A DNA stretch of 7,528 nucleotides, from the NCBI GenBank assembly GCA_003141795.1, contig PLNO01000103.1:7850-15377 (forward strand), read 5' to 3'. Below, piece by piece: positions 1 through 6,094 of the stretch. The position numbers were made by a program, and so were the translations under genes. Position 1 is the stretch's first letter, and each line of letters starts with the position of its first letter. The DNA is from Spirochaetaceae bacterium (lineage in GTDB: Bacteria > Spirochaetota > Spirochaetia > SZUA-6 > Fen-1364). Under the pieces are notes generated by a model that searched no databases, was not told where the DNA came from, and saw only the letters and a list, made by a program, of their open reading frames with translations.

Positions 1-1059
1 ATCGGCGAGCTCCCCTGCACCCTGACCGCCCTGGCCCCGAACTACGGGGTCTTCTTCGCGCTGCGCATCCTCTCCGGCATCGGGCTGGGGGCGGCCTATC
101 CACTTCTCTACTCGATCGTCGGTGACATGTTCGACGAAAGGGAGAGGCCTTCGGCGGTGGCCATCGTCACCGTCGCGGTGAGCGTCGGCACCATCGGTGG
201 CACGCTCATCGGAGGGTACGTCGGCGGTGGCGGGGATTGGCGCACGCCCTTCATCGTCGCATCGGCCCCGAACTACCTCCTCGTGATCCTCTACTGGCTC
301 CTCACCCCCGAGCCGAGGAAGGCGGCAAGCGAAGAAGCCACGAAGGACCTCGTTGCATCCGGGCTTGTTTACCCGAAGAGGCTCCACCTCAGGGACTATG
401 CGGGGATCTTCCGGTCGAAGACCAACCTCTACCTCTTTCTCCAGGGAGTGGCCGGAAGCCTCCCCTGGGGAAGCTTCTTCTTCATCAACGAGTTCCTCAA
501 CCGGAACAAGGGCCTGTCGGTGGAGAACGCCACCACGGTCTTCCTCGTGTTCGGCGTCGGCATGCTCGTCGGCAACATCGTCGGCGGGCAGATCGGCGGA
601 AGGATCTTCCGCCGTGCGCCCCGTGTGCTGCCCGCGTTCTGTGCAATCACGACCCTGATGGGCGCGGCGCTTGTCATCTACATCATCCTCTGGGCGCCGC
701 CCAGCGTCCCGCTCCTGGCCGGGATAGGGTTCTTCGCAACGGCCCTCGCGGGCATGACCGGGCCGAACATCACCGCCATGATCATGGACGTGAACCCCCC
801 CGAGAACAGGGGAGCAGTCTTCTCCATCTTCAACCTCACCGATTCCCTGGGCCAGGGTTTCGGCAGGTTCGTCGCCGGCTCCCTCTCCGGTCTCTTCGGC
901 CTTGCCGCGGCCCTGGCCATCTCCTCGGGGTTCTGGATCTTCTGCGCGGCTCTCATCGTGGCGGTCATCTTCACGTTCGCGGCCGACATGGCGCGCCACC
1001 ACGAGCACCTGCGCGGGGTCGCTGAGGAGATGCGCGCGGCTGCAGCGGTGCAGAAGTGA
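1..1059 (+). CDS. MFS transporter, Spinster-like (5' end outside window)
   Basis: Inner-membrane secondary transporter of the major facilitator superfamily; the substrate cannot be read from sequence. The frame is open from base 1, so the N-terminus (probably the first two membrane segments) is missing and 352 residues are seen. Visible are a segment with the R-x-L-x-G-x-G-x-G pattern at about residues 22-40, the cytoplasmic loop GDMFDERERP at 41-50 (the GD-x-F-x(4)-R type common in Spinster-like and sugar-phosphate MFS proteins), and a Gly-rich segment at 55-75. A basic/acidic central loop at about 100-140 follows, then a second bundle of about six hydrophobic segments up to residue 340. The C-terminus is charged and cytoplasmic. 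The TGA stop overlaps the GTG of the downstream acetyltransferase, so the two are probably one operon. The MFS call is firm; the Spinster-like subfamily is tentative. Confidence 0.9.
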   Translation: MGELPCTLTALAPNYGVFFALRILSGIGLGAAYPLLYSIVGDMFDERERPSAVAIVTVAVSVGTIGGTLIGGYVGGGGDWRTPFIVASAPNYLLVILYWLLTPEPRKAASEEATKDLVASGLVYPKRLHLRDYAGIFRSKTNLYLFLQGVAGSLPWGSFFFINEFLNRNKGLSVENATTVFLVFGVGMLVGNIVGGQIGGRIFRRAPRVLPAFCAITTLMGAALVIYIILWAPPSVPLLAGIGFFATALAGMTGPNITAMIMDVNPPENRGAVFSIFNLTDSLGQGFGRFVAGSLSGLFGLAAALAISSGFWIFCAALIVAVIFTFAADMARHHEHLRGVAEEMRAAAAVQK

Positions 1060-1745
1060 GCAAGGCCGCGCCGTCAGGATCGGGAATCAGCTTCCGGCCC
1101 TACCGCAGGGAGGACTACGAAGGGATCTGTGCGATCCTCTACGCCACCGGCTTCCTCGGGGAGGACCTCCTGGGAACGGGGCTGTTCAATGATCGCCGGC
1201 TCTTTTCCCTGGTCAACACGGAAGGCTACCTGAAGTTCCTGCCCTCCAACTGTTTCGTCGCCGTGGACGACTCCGACGGAAAGGTCGCCGGGTACATACT
1301 CGGCGCAGTGGATTCGCACCAGTGGGAGAAGATCTTCACGTACCGCATGTACTGGCGCATCGCGGTCCGCGCATTCGCGGTGAGCTGGTGGAAGTACCCC
1401 GAGTCGTTTCGCCACGTCCTGGATTGGGCGCGGAACTATGCCGACGTCTCTGTGCCCTTCTTCCCGGACTACCCGGCGCATCTGCACATCAATGTGCTGC
1501 CCGGCTACCAGCGCAGAGGCATCGGCGACGGGCTGATGCGACTGTTCGAGCGGCGCCTCCTCGACCAGGGCGCCACGGCCGTTCACCTGGTGACGTCGAA
1601 CCGCAATGTCAAAGCCCTCCCCTTCTACGCCAAGCACGGTTTCGTCGTTCTTGCGGAGAAGTCCGGCACCTATTATCGCGGCATAGAGGATCACCGCGCG
1701 ATCATTTTCGGCAAGAAGCTCGGATCGCCAACGCCCCGGCCATGA
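1056..1745 (+). CDS. GNAT-family N-acetyltransferase
   Basis: Predicted cytoplasmic acyl-CoA-dependent N-acyltransferase of 229 aa; acceptor unknown. The N-terminal strand (FRPYRREDYEGI, residues about 13-24) is the usual GNAT beginning. The acetyl-CoA pyrophosphate loop is QRRGIGDG within the HLHINVLPGYQRRGIG segment at about 143-160, and motif B (NRNVKALPFYAKHGF) at about 182-196 contains the N-x(5)-FY-x-K-x-GF signature. The PAHLHI-x-VLP-x-YQRRGIG wording resembles GNAT domains found in or beside hyaluronidase/O-GlcNAcase-type proteins. An aromatic-rich insertion lies between the two halves (residues about 90-140, many W, Y and F) and may form an acceptor pocket. The GTG start overlaps the transporter stop (GTGA), and no strong Shine-Dalgarno precedes it, so translation by coupling is likely. 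A tailoring-plus-export role with the transporter is inference. Confidence 0.88.
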   Translation: MSKAAPSGSGISFRPYRREDYEGICAILYATGFLGEDLLGTGLFNDRRLFSLVNTEGYLKFLPSNCFVAVDDSDGKVAGYILGAVDSHQWEKIFTYRMYWRIAVRAFAVSWWKYPESFRHVLDWARNYADVSVPFFPDYPAHLHINVLPGYQRRGIGDGLMRLFERRLLDQGATAVHLVTSNRNVKALPFYAKHGFVVLAEKSGTYYRGIEDHRAIIFGKKLGSPTPRP

Positions 1746-1753
1746 AGATCGAC

Positions 1754-1786
1754 CCTTCCCGTTGAAGGCCTGACCCGGTTCTCAGG
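1754..1786. terminator. possible weak bidirectional terminator hairpins
   Basis: The 36-bp gap between the converging acetyltransferase and BtrH-like genes holds two short adjacent stem-loops: CCTTC/GAAGG with a 5-nt loop (1754-1768) and CCTGA/TCAGG with an 8-nt loop (1769-1786, entering the BtrH-like stop codon). Neither has a clear U-tract, so intrinsic termination would be weak. The placement between convergent genes is the main support; chance 5-bp stems are common in GC-rich DNA. Confidence 0.25.
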
Positions 1787-2804
1787 GCGTGGCGTCGAGG
1801 AGTCGGCGCCACGCCGCTTCCTCGCGGTCCGCCACCTTCGAGACCGCGGCCGCGATGCCGGGAAGGGCTGATGCACGGGCACCCGCGGAACGGTCATCAG
1901 CAGCCCGATGGCAGAGTGCAGCAACTGCATCCCATTCTTCGGCAATGGCGGAAAACTCCCGTCCCGAGACTGCAAACTCCTTTCTGTCCGCGATGTCCGC
2001 CGCCTCAATGAGGAATCGGGAGAACATCCGACGGAATGCCCCGCCACCGGTTCCACCGACCGCGCTGATGAAGATCCACGCGTTGTACAGAGCGCCGCGC
2101 AGTCCTTCCGGGTCGAGCAGCGAATCCCACCGCCCGATCTCGGCTGCCGCCTTCCGTATTCCCTTCACCCCGATGTTCGCTATGGGAGGCGACAGCATGA
2201 GCTGTGCCTGATCCGCAACCGCCTTCAGGATCTCCTCGGGACGCGGTGGGCGGAAACCGGAGAAATCGAGCTCCCACGAGGCGCGTCCGGGAGGGAACGG
2301 TCGAAAGCGCGAGCCGCGCGCAGCACTCAGATCGGCAAGAGGCACGGGATGGAGCGGACCTTCCCTGTCGGCGAGCAGCGCCGTTCCCGTCGATCGATCG
2401 AGGCCGCACGCGACCACCACGTGGCCGCCGAAATGGTACTCCTGCCCGCCAAAATCGAAATAGGGCAGGAACCCCATGTCGACCTGTAGCATCACGGGCT
2501 CGCCCGCCTCGAGCCGCGTCACGAGCGCCTTCTCCGCCGCAGCGTCACTGGAAGAGCGCCTCTGACGAACGACCACGCCCGTGCGCTGTCCCGCCATCTC
2601 TTCCATGCTCGGCTTGGGCTGCGCCCGTCCTCCCAGGAAGGGTGCCTGGCCTTTGAAATGGAAATATGCGAATCCGACCCCCTCTCCGAGTCCCAGGAGC
2701 AGATCCTCGGAGAGGTCATGCCCGTGAAAGGCGTACATGTGCCGCAGGGAACCGGTCACACAGTGGTGCGTTTCGAAATGCCGAAATCCATTCAGGGCTT
2801 CCAT
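1782..2804 (-). CDS. BtrH N-terminal domain / DUF4872-like protein
   Basis: A 340-aa protein of the butirosin-H type. Residues about 10-150 match the BtrH N-terminal domain, a papain-like fold: HHCVTGSLRHM puts a candidate nucleophile at Cys15, YHFGGHVVVACGLD gives His124 and His128, and LLADREG supplies Asp146. This order fits a Cys-His-Asp triad. The remainder (about 155-335), Ala-rich and mostly helical, fits the DUF4872 partner domain. BtrH itself transfers an aminoacyl side chain from a carrier protein to ribostamycin; most homologues have no known substrate. No signal peptide or membrane segment is seen, so it is probably cytoplasmic. It is the second gene of a PadR operon with a strong Shine-Dalgarno 6 nt before its ATG. 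No carrier protein or aminoglycoside gene is in the window, so an acyl- or aminoacyl-transfer role is inferred from family only. Confidence 0.8.
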   Translation of the reverse strand: MEALNGFRHFETHHCVTGSLRHMYAFHGHDLSEDLLLGLGEGVGFAYFHFKGQAPFLGGRAQPKPSMEEMAGQRTGVVVRQRRSSSDAAAEKALVTRLEAGEPVMLQVDMGFLPYFDFGGQEYHFGGHVVVACGLDRSTGTALLADREGPLHPVPLADLSAARGSRFRPFPPGRASWELDFSGFRPPRPEEILKAVADQAQLMLSPPIANIGVKGIRKAAAEIGRWDSLLDPEGLRGALYNAWIFISAVGGTGGGAFRRMFSRFLIEAADIADRKEFAVSGREFSAIAEEWDAVAALCHRAADDRSAGARASALPGIAAAVSKVADREEAAWRRLLDATP

Positions 2805-2810
2805 TTCAAT

Positions 2811-2815
2811 CCTCC
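2811..2815 (-). promoter_or_regulatory. ribosome binding site of the BtrH-like gene
   Basis: On the minus strand the whole 12-nt gap between the padR stop and the BtrH-like ATG reads CGGAGGATTGAA. It contains a consensus GGAGG six bases before the ATG. This fixes the start codon and supports efficient translation of the second gene from the padR message. Confidence 0.8.
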
Positions 2816-2816
2816 G

Positions 2817-3359
2817 TCATCGTGTACTCAACGCCATGAGTTTTTTCGCGAGCTCCTCCACCCAGAGTGCCTCGGCTTCGACCATGCGTTCGCTGTAGTC
2901 GAACATGCATTCCACATGGAAGGGGGCCTTCCCCGCTACCAGCTTCCTGCGAACATTTTCCAGTCGTTGACGTAGCGCCACGGCATAGAGGGAGAGCGAG
3001 GCCGCCGCAGCCGCCGCATCGATCACCGGGAGGCCCGCGAGCCCCAGCTGGATGTGCGGAAAAAGTCGTCGCGGCTGCGTGAGGGCTTCGAGCACGCTTT
3101 CGCGATACGCCTTCCGCCCCGCAGGGGTCGCATGATGGATCTTCCGCGACGGTCCCCCCCCGCGTGCCGCGGCTACTCGCACCGTGGCCAGTCCCCTCTT
3201 CTGGAGCTTTCCGAGGACCGTGTAGATGGAGGAGAAGCCGATCTCCGTCCATTCGCGCATCCCGCGTTCCTGGATGATCTCCTCGATCTCGTAGCCGTGT
3301 CGATCCTCCTCCACGATGAGGCTCAGCACGGCGATTTCTGCGTTCGTCAGGGGTTTCAT
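2817..3359 (-). CDS. PadR-family transcriptional regulator
   Basis: A 180-aa winged-helix repressor, within the usual size range for PadR proteins with a C-terminal helical domain. The DNA-binding part is residues about 1-85: N-x-EIAVLSLI, then HGYEIEEII, the recognition region SSIYTVLGKLQKRGLA, and the wing with PSRKIHHATPAGRKAY, matching the PadR pattern (SS-IY-x-x-L-x-x-L, PxRK-x-Y/H-x-x-T-x-x-G). Residues about 95-180 form the dimerising helical domain, with an unusual run of alanines at about 114-121. PadR proteins usually repress their own operon and neighbouring genes in response to a small hydrophobic ligand. Here the gene leads a leftward operon with the BtrH-like gene and is preceded by a promoter containing a dyad. 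Its ATG has an AAGG Shine-Dalgarno 7 nt upstream. The ligand is unknown. Confidence 0.93.
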   Translation of the reverse strand: MKPLTNAEIAVLSLIVEEDRHGYEIEEIIQERGMREWTEIGFSSIYTVLGKLQKRGLATVRVAAARGGGPSRKIHHATPAGRKAYRESVLEALTQPRRLFPHIQLGLAGLPVIDAAAAAASLSLYAVALRQRLENVRRKLVAGKAPFHVECMFDYSERMVEAEALWVEELAKKLMALSTR

Positions 3360-3366
3360 TCAATAT

Positions 3367-3370
3367 CCTT
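3367..3370 (-). promoter_or_regulatory. ribosome binding site of padR
   Basis: AAGG (part of ATAAGGATATTGA on the minus strand) lies 7 nt before the padR ATG. It supports the chosen start and places the leader just downstream of the predicted -10 element. Confidence 0.65.
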
Positions 3371-3375
3371 ATCAA

Positions 3376-3404
3376 AGAGTATTCTATATTAATAATACTG
3401 TCAA
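3376..3404 (-). promoter_or_regulatory. sigma-70-type promoter for padR-btrH-like operon
   Basis: Reading leftward, a perfect -35 hexamer TTGACA (3399-3404) is followed by exactly 17 nt and a -10-like TACTCT (3376-3381; 3 of 6 to TATAAT, including the T, A and final T). The region is strikingly AT-rich against its GC-rich surroundings. Expected transcription start is near 3369-3370, which would leave a very short leader overlapping the Shine-Dalgarno; a slightly different -10 register is possible. Confidence 0.6.
3378..3399. promoter_or_regulatory. inverted repeat, candidate PadR operator
   Basis: AGTATT (3378-3383) and AATACT (3394-3399) form a perfect 6+6 bp inverted repeat separated by 10 AT-rich bases. 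The dyad fills the spacer between the padR -35 and -10 and overlaps both hexamer edges, where a bound dimer would block RNA polymerase. PadR operators are typically short AT-containing dyads of about this size, so autoregulation is the simplest reading. Confidence 0.55.
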
Positions 3405-3426
3405 ATGGAGCGCCCCATGGGAAGCC

Positions 3427-3455
3427 TTGACGGAACCAACGAAAGACACAATAAT
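3427..3455 (+). promoter_or_regulatory. sigma-70-type promoter for tetR-reductase operon
   Basis: Rightward, TTGACG (3427-3432; 5 of 6 to consensus) is followed by exactly 17 nt and AATAAT (3450-3455; 5 of 6). Predicted transcription start is near 3462. It lies inside the 5' part of the longest TetR reading frame, which implies that frame is over-extended. The -35 sits back to back with that of the padR promoter, about 22 bp away. Confidence 0.6.
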
Positions 3456-3476
3456 GAACATGGGTTCACTATTGTG
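3447..3476. promoter_or_regulatory. 30-bp dyad, candidate TetR operator
   Basis: An imperfect 30-bp palindrome centred between 3461 and 3462. Outer arms CACAATA (3447-3453) and TATTGTG (3470-3476) pair over 7 bp, inner arms TGAAC (3455-3459) and GTTCA (3464-3468) over 5 bp, with one mismatch pair between them and a 4-nt centre: 12 of 15 pairs match about one axis. It covers the predicted -10 element and start point of the rightward promoter, the usual position for a self-repressing TetR operator. Its size suits two dimers or one extended site. Confidence 0.65.
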
Positions 3477-4064
3477 CAGCACCTGAAAGAAGAGCTCAAA
3501 GAAAAGATCCTGGGCGCGGCGCGGACGGAATTCATGCTCCACGGCTTTCGGGACGCATCGATGCGCACGATCGCGCGGAACGCCGGCGTCGTGACCGGTA
3601 ACCTGTACCGCTACTTCTCAAGCAAGAAAGCGCTCTTCGAAAGCCTCGTGAAGCCCGCCTACGACGGCATCACGTCCCTCGCGTTCGATGACGAGCGCAT
3701 GGGGAGGAAGCCGCGCTCGCAGACCGCCTTCGTCGACCCCGTGACCGACGCGCTCGTCGCTCTGCACGCCCGCTACGGCGGCGTCCTTCTGGTGCTCGTG
3801 GAGGGAAGCGCGGGCACAGCCTACGAGAACACGAAAGCCGAGCTCGTGGATCTCGTTGCCGGTCTCTTTGAACGCGAGATGCGTTTTACCGAGAAGCAGG
3901 ACGTGTTCCTCTCCAGGCTCGTCATCGCGGCGTTCGTCGACGCCTTCTTCACTGCATTGAAGGAATACGGGAACGACGATACGGGGCTCCAGGAGATCCT
4001 GCGGCGGCTGCTCAGCGTGTTCTTCAAGAACATCGACGACAGACTCGCGGAGGGCAAAGCTTAG
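3474..4064 (+). CDS. TetR/AcrR-family transcriptional regulator
   Basis: From GTG 3474 the protein is 196 aa, normal for TetR. The N-terminal helix-turn-helix spans residues about 8-57: ILGAARTEFMLHGF, then MRTIARNAGVVTGNLYRYFSSKKALFESLV, with the Y-x-YF-x-(S/N)K signature at 45-51. Residues about 65-190 form a helical ligand-binding domain with no recognisable specificity. The protein contains no cysteine, so it cannot work as a thiol sensor in the way NemR does. In-frame ATGs at 3405 and 3417 would lengthen it by 23 or 19 residues. The 3417 ATG has GGAG six bases upstream, but the added stretch carries a promoter and dyad, and 11 of its 19 codons end in A/T, unlike the GC-ending codons that follow. 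GTG 3474 lacks a good Shine-Dalgarno, so the start is unsettled. It is cotranscribed with the reductase 14 bp downstream. Confidence 0.9.
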   Translation: MQHLKEELKEKILGAARTEFMLHGFRDASMRTIARNAGVVTGNLYRYFSSKKALFESLVKPAYDGITSLAFDDERMGRKPRSQTAFVDPVTDALVALHARYGGVLLVLVEGSAGTAYENTKAELVDLVAGLFEREMRFTEKQDVFLSRLVIAAFVDAFFTALKEYGNDDTGLQEILRRLLSVFFKNIDDRLAEGKA

Positions 4065-4067
4065 GGC

Positions 4068-4073
4068 GGGAGG
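4068..4073 (+). promoter_or_regulatory. ribosome binding site of the oxidoreductase
   Basis: GGGAGG lies five bases before the ATG at 4079, in the 14-nt gap after the tetR stop. It supports that start and independent, efficient translation within the tetR operon. Confidence 0.75.
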
Positions 4074-4078
4074 CGCAC

Positions 4079-6091
4079 ATGGGAGAAAGCGATTTTCCCC
4101 TTCTGCTCTCAGAGGGGTCCATCGGAGGCATGGTAGTCCGCAACAGGATGGTCATGCCCGCCATGGGGGTCAACATGGCCGAGGGCGGTTTCGTCAACGA
4201 CGCGATCATCAACCACTACGTCGAACGGGCCAAAGGCGGGGTCGGGCTCATCATCGTCGAGGTCACCTGCGTCGACGCACCTCTGGGTCTGAACACCTCG
4301 CGCATGCTCGTCATCGACGACGAGGAATACATTCCTGGCTTCCGAAGGCTCACCGACGCGATCCACGCGCAGGGAGCCCGATGCGTTCTGGAGATCAGCC
4401 ACACGGGCCGGGGCGCGAAGAGAAAAAACATCGGCGGACAGCCGGTGGGGCCCTCCGCCGTCAAGAAACCCTACGATTTCATCGTCGGGTTCGAAGGGGA
4501 GGAGCCGCGCGCTCTCACCCTCGAGGAGATCGGGCGCATCGAGGACAGGTACGCGGATGCCGCTCTGCGGGCGCAGAAAGCCGGTTTTGACGGCGTGGAG
4601 GTGCATGCAACAGGCTACTACCTGGTGGCGCAGTTCCTGTCGTCCACCGCTAATCTCCGTAAAGACGAGTACGGGGGCAACGCCGTGAACCGTGCGCGCT
4701 TTGCAATAGAAATTGCGCGAAAGATCCGTGAGAGGACCGGACCCGATTTTCCCCTGCTGTACAAGCTCAGCGTCCTGGAGATCGGTGAGTTCGGCGGCAT
4801 CTCTCTGCGGGACGGGCTTCTCACCTGCTGGCTGTTGCAGCAGGCGGGCGTCGACGCCATCGAGGTGCTCGCGGGCGCCTGGAGCACGCACCCCGGAAAG
4901 CGCGACACGCCCGACAGCGGTCAGTCAGCAGGTTTCACATTCCCCATCGTCCGGCTCATGAAGCTCGCGCGCATCACTCGGTGGGGGAAGCGGCCCGGAT
5001 TCGTCTTCGGACGGAGGGCCCTGACACTCCCCCTCATTTCGGGAGGAAGGACATTCGACCCCGTGCTCGCTGAAAAGGCGCTTTCGCGCGGATGGGGAGA
5101 GCTCATATTCATGGGCAGAGCCCTGCTCGCGCAACCCGACTTTCCCCGCATGATAGCCGACGGTACCTACGAAGACGCGCGTCCGTGCATCGGATGCGGG
5201 AAATGCACGGATGGTCAGCTGCAGCGTGACGAGCGCATCGCCTGCTCGGGCAATGCCGTTCTTGGCGTCGGAGAAAACGACTATCGCCTCCCCCCCACGG
5301 GGGCAAGGAAAAAGGTCCTTGTCGTCGGAGGCGGCCCGGCCGGCGTGGAGGCGGCGCGGATCGCGGCCTTGCGCGGACACGACGTCACTCTCTACGAGAA
5401 GGAGCGCCGATTGGGCGGACAGCTCCACGACGCCATCGTGCCTCCGCACAAAGGCAACCTGGCCCCGCTCCTTCGTTACCTGGAAAGGCAGGCGCTGCGC
5501 ACCGGGGTCAAGGTCGTGCTCGGCAGGGAGATGAGCGCGGAGGACGTGCTCGCCGAAAAGCCCGATGCTGTGGTGTGCGCCACGGGTGTCTCTCCCGCGC
5601 GCCTGCCCATCCCCGGATTCGACGAGCCGTCCGTCATGAACGTCAAGACCGCGCTGAAAGGCGCACGGGTCGGCAGACGGGTCGTCATCATCGGCGGGGG
5701 CGTCGTCGGCTGCGAGGCCGCGGAGCTGTTCGCCGGGCAGGGAAAGACCGTGAGCGTCGTGGAGATGCTCGACTCACTCGCAGGCCGCATGGTAGCAACG
5801 AGCAGGGTGATTCTCCTCGGCCATATCGAGCGCATGAAGGTGAACGTTTACACTTCTCACCGGTGTGTGGAGATCCGGGGCCGGAGCGTCGTCATCGAGA
5901 CCGCAGACGGCGCGCGGAAAGAGCTTGCGGCGGACACGGTGCTCATTGCCGTCGGTGACAGGCCGAACCGGACGCTCGCCTCACAGCTGGCGGGCAGGGT
6001 CACGGAGCTCAGCGAAGTGGGGGACGAGAGGGAGCCGGCGAGCATCCTGGAGGCGGTCGCCACGGGATACGCCGCCGGCATCGCACTGTAG
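4079..6091 (+). CDS. FadH/enoate-reductase-like FMN, Fe-S, FAD oxidoreductase
   Basis: A 670-aa cytoplasmic fusion enzyme of the 2,4-dienoyl-CoA reductase/2-enoate reductase class (E. coli FadH is similar in length), predicted to reduce activated C=C bonds with NAD(P)H. Residues 1-365 are the Old Yellow Enzyme barrel: SHTGRG with His108, Tyr181 aligning with the FadH active-site Tyr, His271 in a W-x-x-HP motif, and FMN-phosphate segment LISGGRTFDP plus FMGRALLAQPD. Cys370, Cys373, Cys376 and Cys389 should bind a [4Fe-4S] cluster; the spacing C-x2-C-x2-C-x12-C differs by one from the FadH pattern. GGGPAG at 417-422 begins the FAD domain and GGGVVG at 539-544 the NAD(P)H domain. The usual H-x-x-H of many OYEs is H176-A-T-G here. 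TetR control resembles NemR-NemA only in layout. Substrate could be dienoyl-CoA, a free enoate or a steroid-like enone. Confidence 0.92.
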   Translation: MGESDFPLLLSEGSIGGMVVRNRMVMPAMGVNMAEGGFVNDAIINHYVERAKGGVGLIIVEVTCVDAPLGLNTSRMLVIDDEEYIPGFRRLTDAIHAQGARCVLEISHTGRGAKRKNIGGQPVGPSAVKKPYDFIVGFEGEEPRALTLEEIGRIEDRYADAALRAQKAGFDGVEVHATGYYLVAQFLSSTANLRKDEYGGNAVNRARFAIEIARKIRERTGPDFPLLYKLSVLEIGEFGGISLRDGLLTCWLLQQAGVDAIEVLAGAWSTHPGKRDTPDSGQSAGFTFPIVRLMKLARITRWGKRPGFVFGRRALTLPLISGGRTFDPVLAEKALSRGWGELIFMGRALLAQPDFPRMIADGTYEDARPCIGCGKCTDGQLQRDERIACSGNAVLGVGENDYRLPPTGARKKVLVVGGGPAGVEAARIAALRGHDVTLYEKERRLGGQLHDAIVPPHKGNLAPLLRYLERQALRTGVKVVLGREMSAEDVLAEKPDAVVCATGVSPARLPIPGFDEPSVMNVKTALKGARVGRRVVIIGGGVVGCEAAELFAGQGKTVSVVEMLDSLAGRMVATSRVILLGHIERMKVNVYTSHRCVEIRGRSVVIETADGARKELAADTVLIAVGDRPNRTLASQLAGRVTELSEVGDEREPASILEAVATGYAAGIAL

Positions 6092-6094
6092 GCT

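Noticed and set aside
237..1025. 262-aa frame inside the MFS gene, same strand
   Set aside because: Low-complexity R/P/H/G-rich translation typical of a frame-shifted shadow of a GC-rich gene.
1074..1694. 206-aa antisense frame over the acetyltransferase
   Set aside because: The GNAT motifs lie in the plus-strand frame; the antisense product has no recognisable motif.
1908..2489. 193-aa plus-strand frame opposite the BtrH-like gene
   Set aside because: The conserved Cys/His motifs, start and Shine-Dalgarno belong to the minus strand; this translation is R-rich and without family features.
2806..3375. 189-aa minus-strand frame overlapping padR in another frame
   Set aside because: The PadR frame shows a full winged-helix pattern; this one is a Gly/Arg-rich shadow.
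3369..3396. Alternative rightward promoter TTATCA-N16-AATAAT (-10 at 3391-3396)
   Set aside because: Its -35 is weak, and it falls within the AT-rich padR promoter and dyad; the TTGACG-N17-AATAAT pair downstream fits better.
3405..3473. N-terminal extension of the TetR gene from ATG 3405 or 3417
   Set aside because: A/T-ending codons, an internal promoter and a dyad argue that this is control DNA. It is kept as an alternative because of the GGAG before 3417.
4109..4891. 260-aa antisense frame over the reductase
   Set aside because: Lies opposite the conserved flavin barrel; no motif, no Shine-Dalgarno support.
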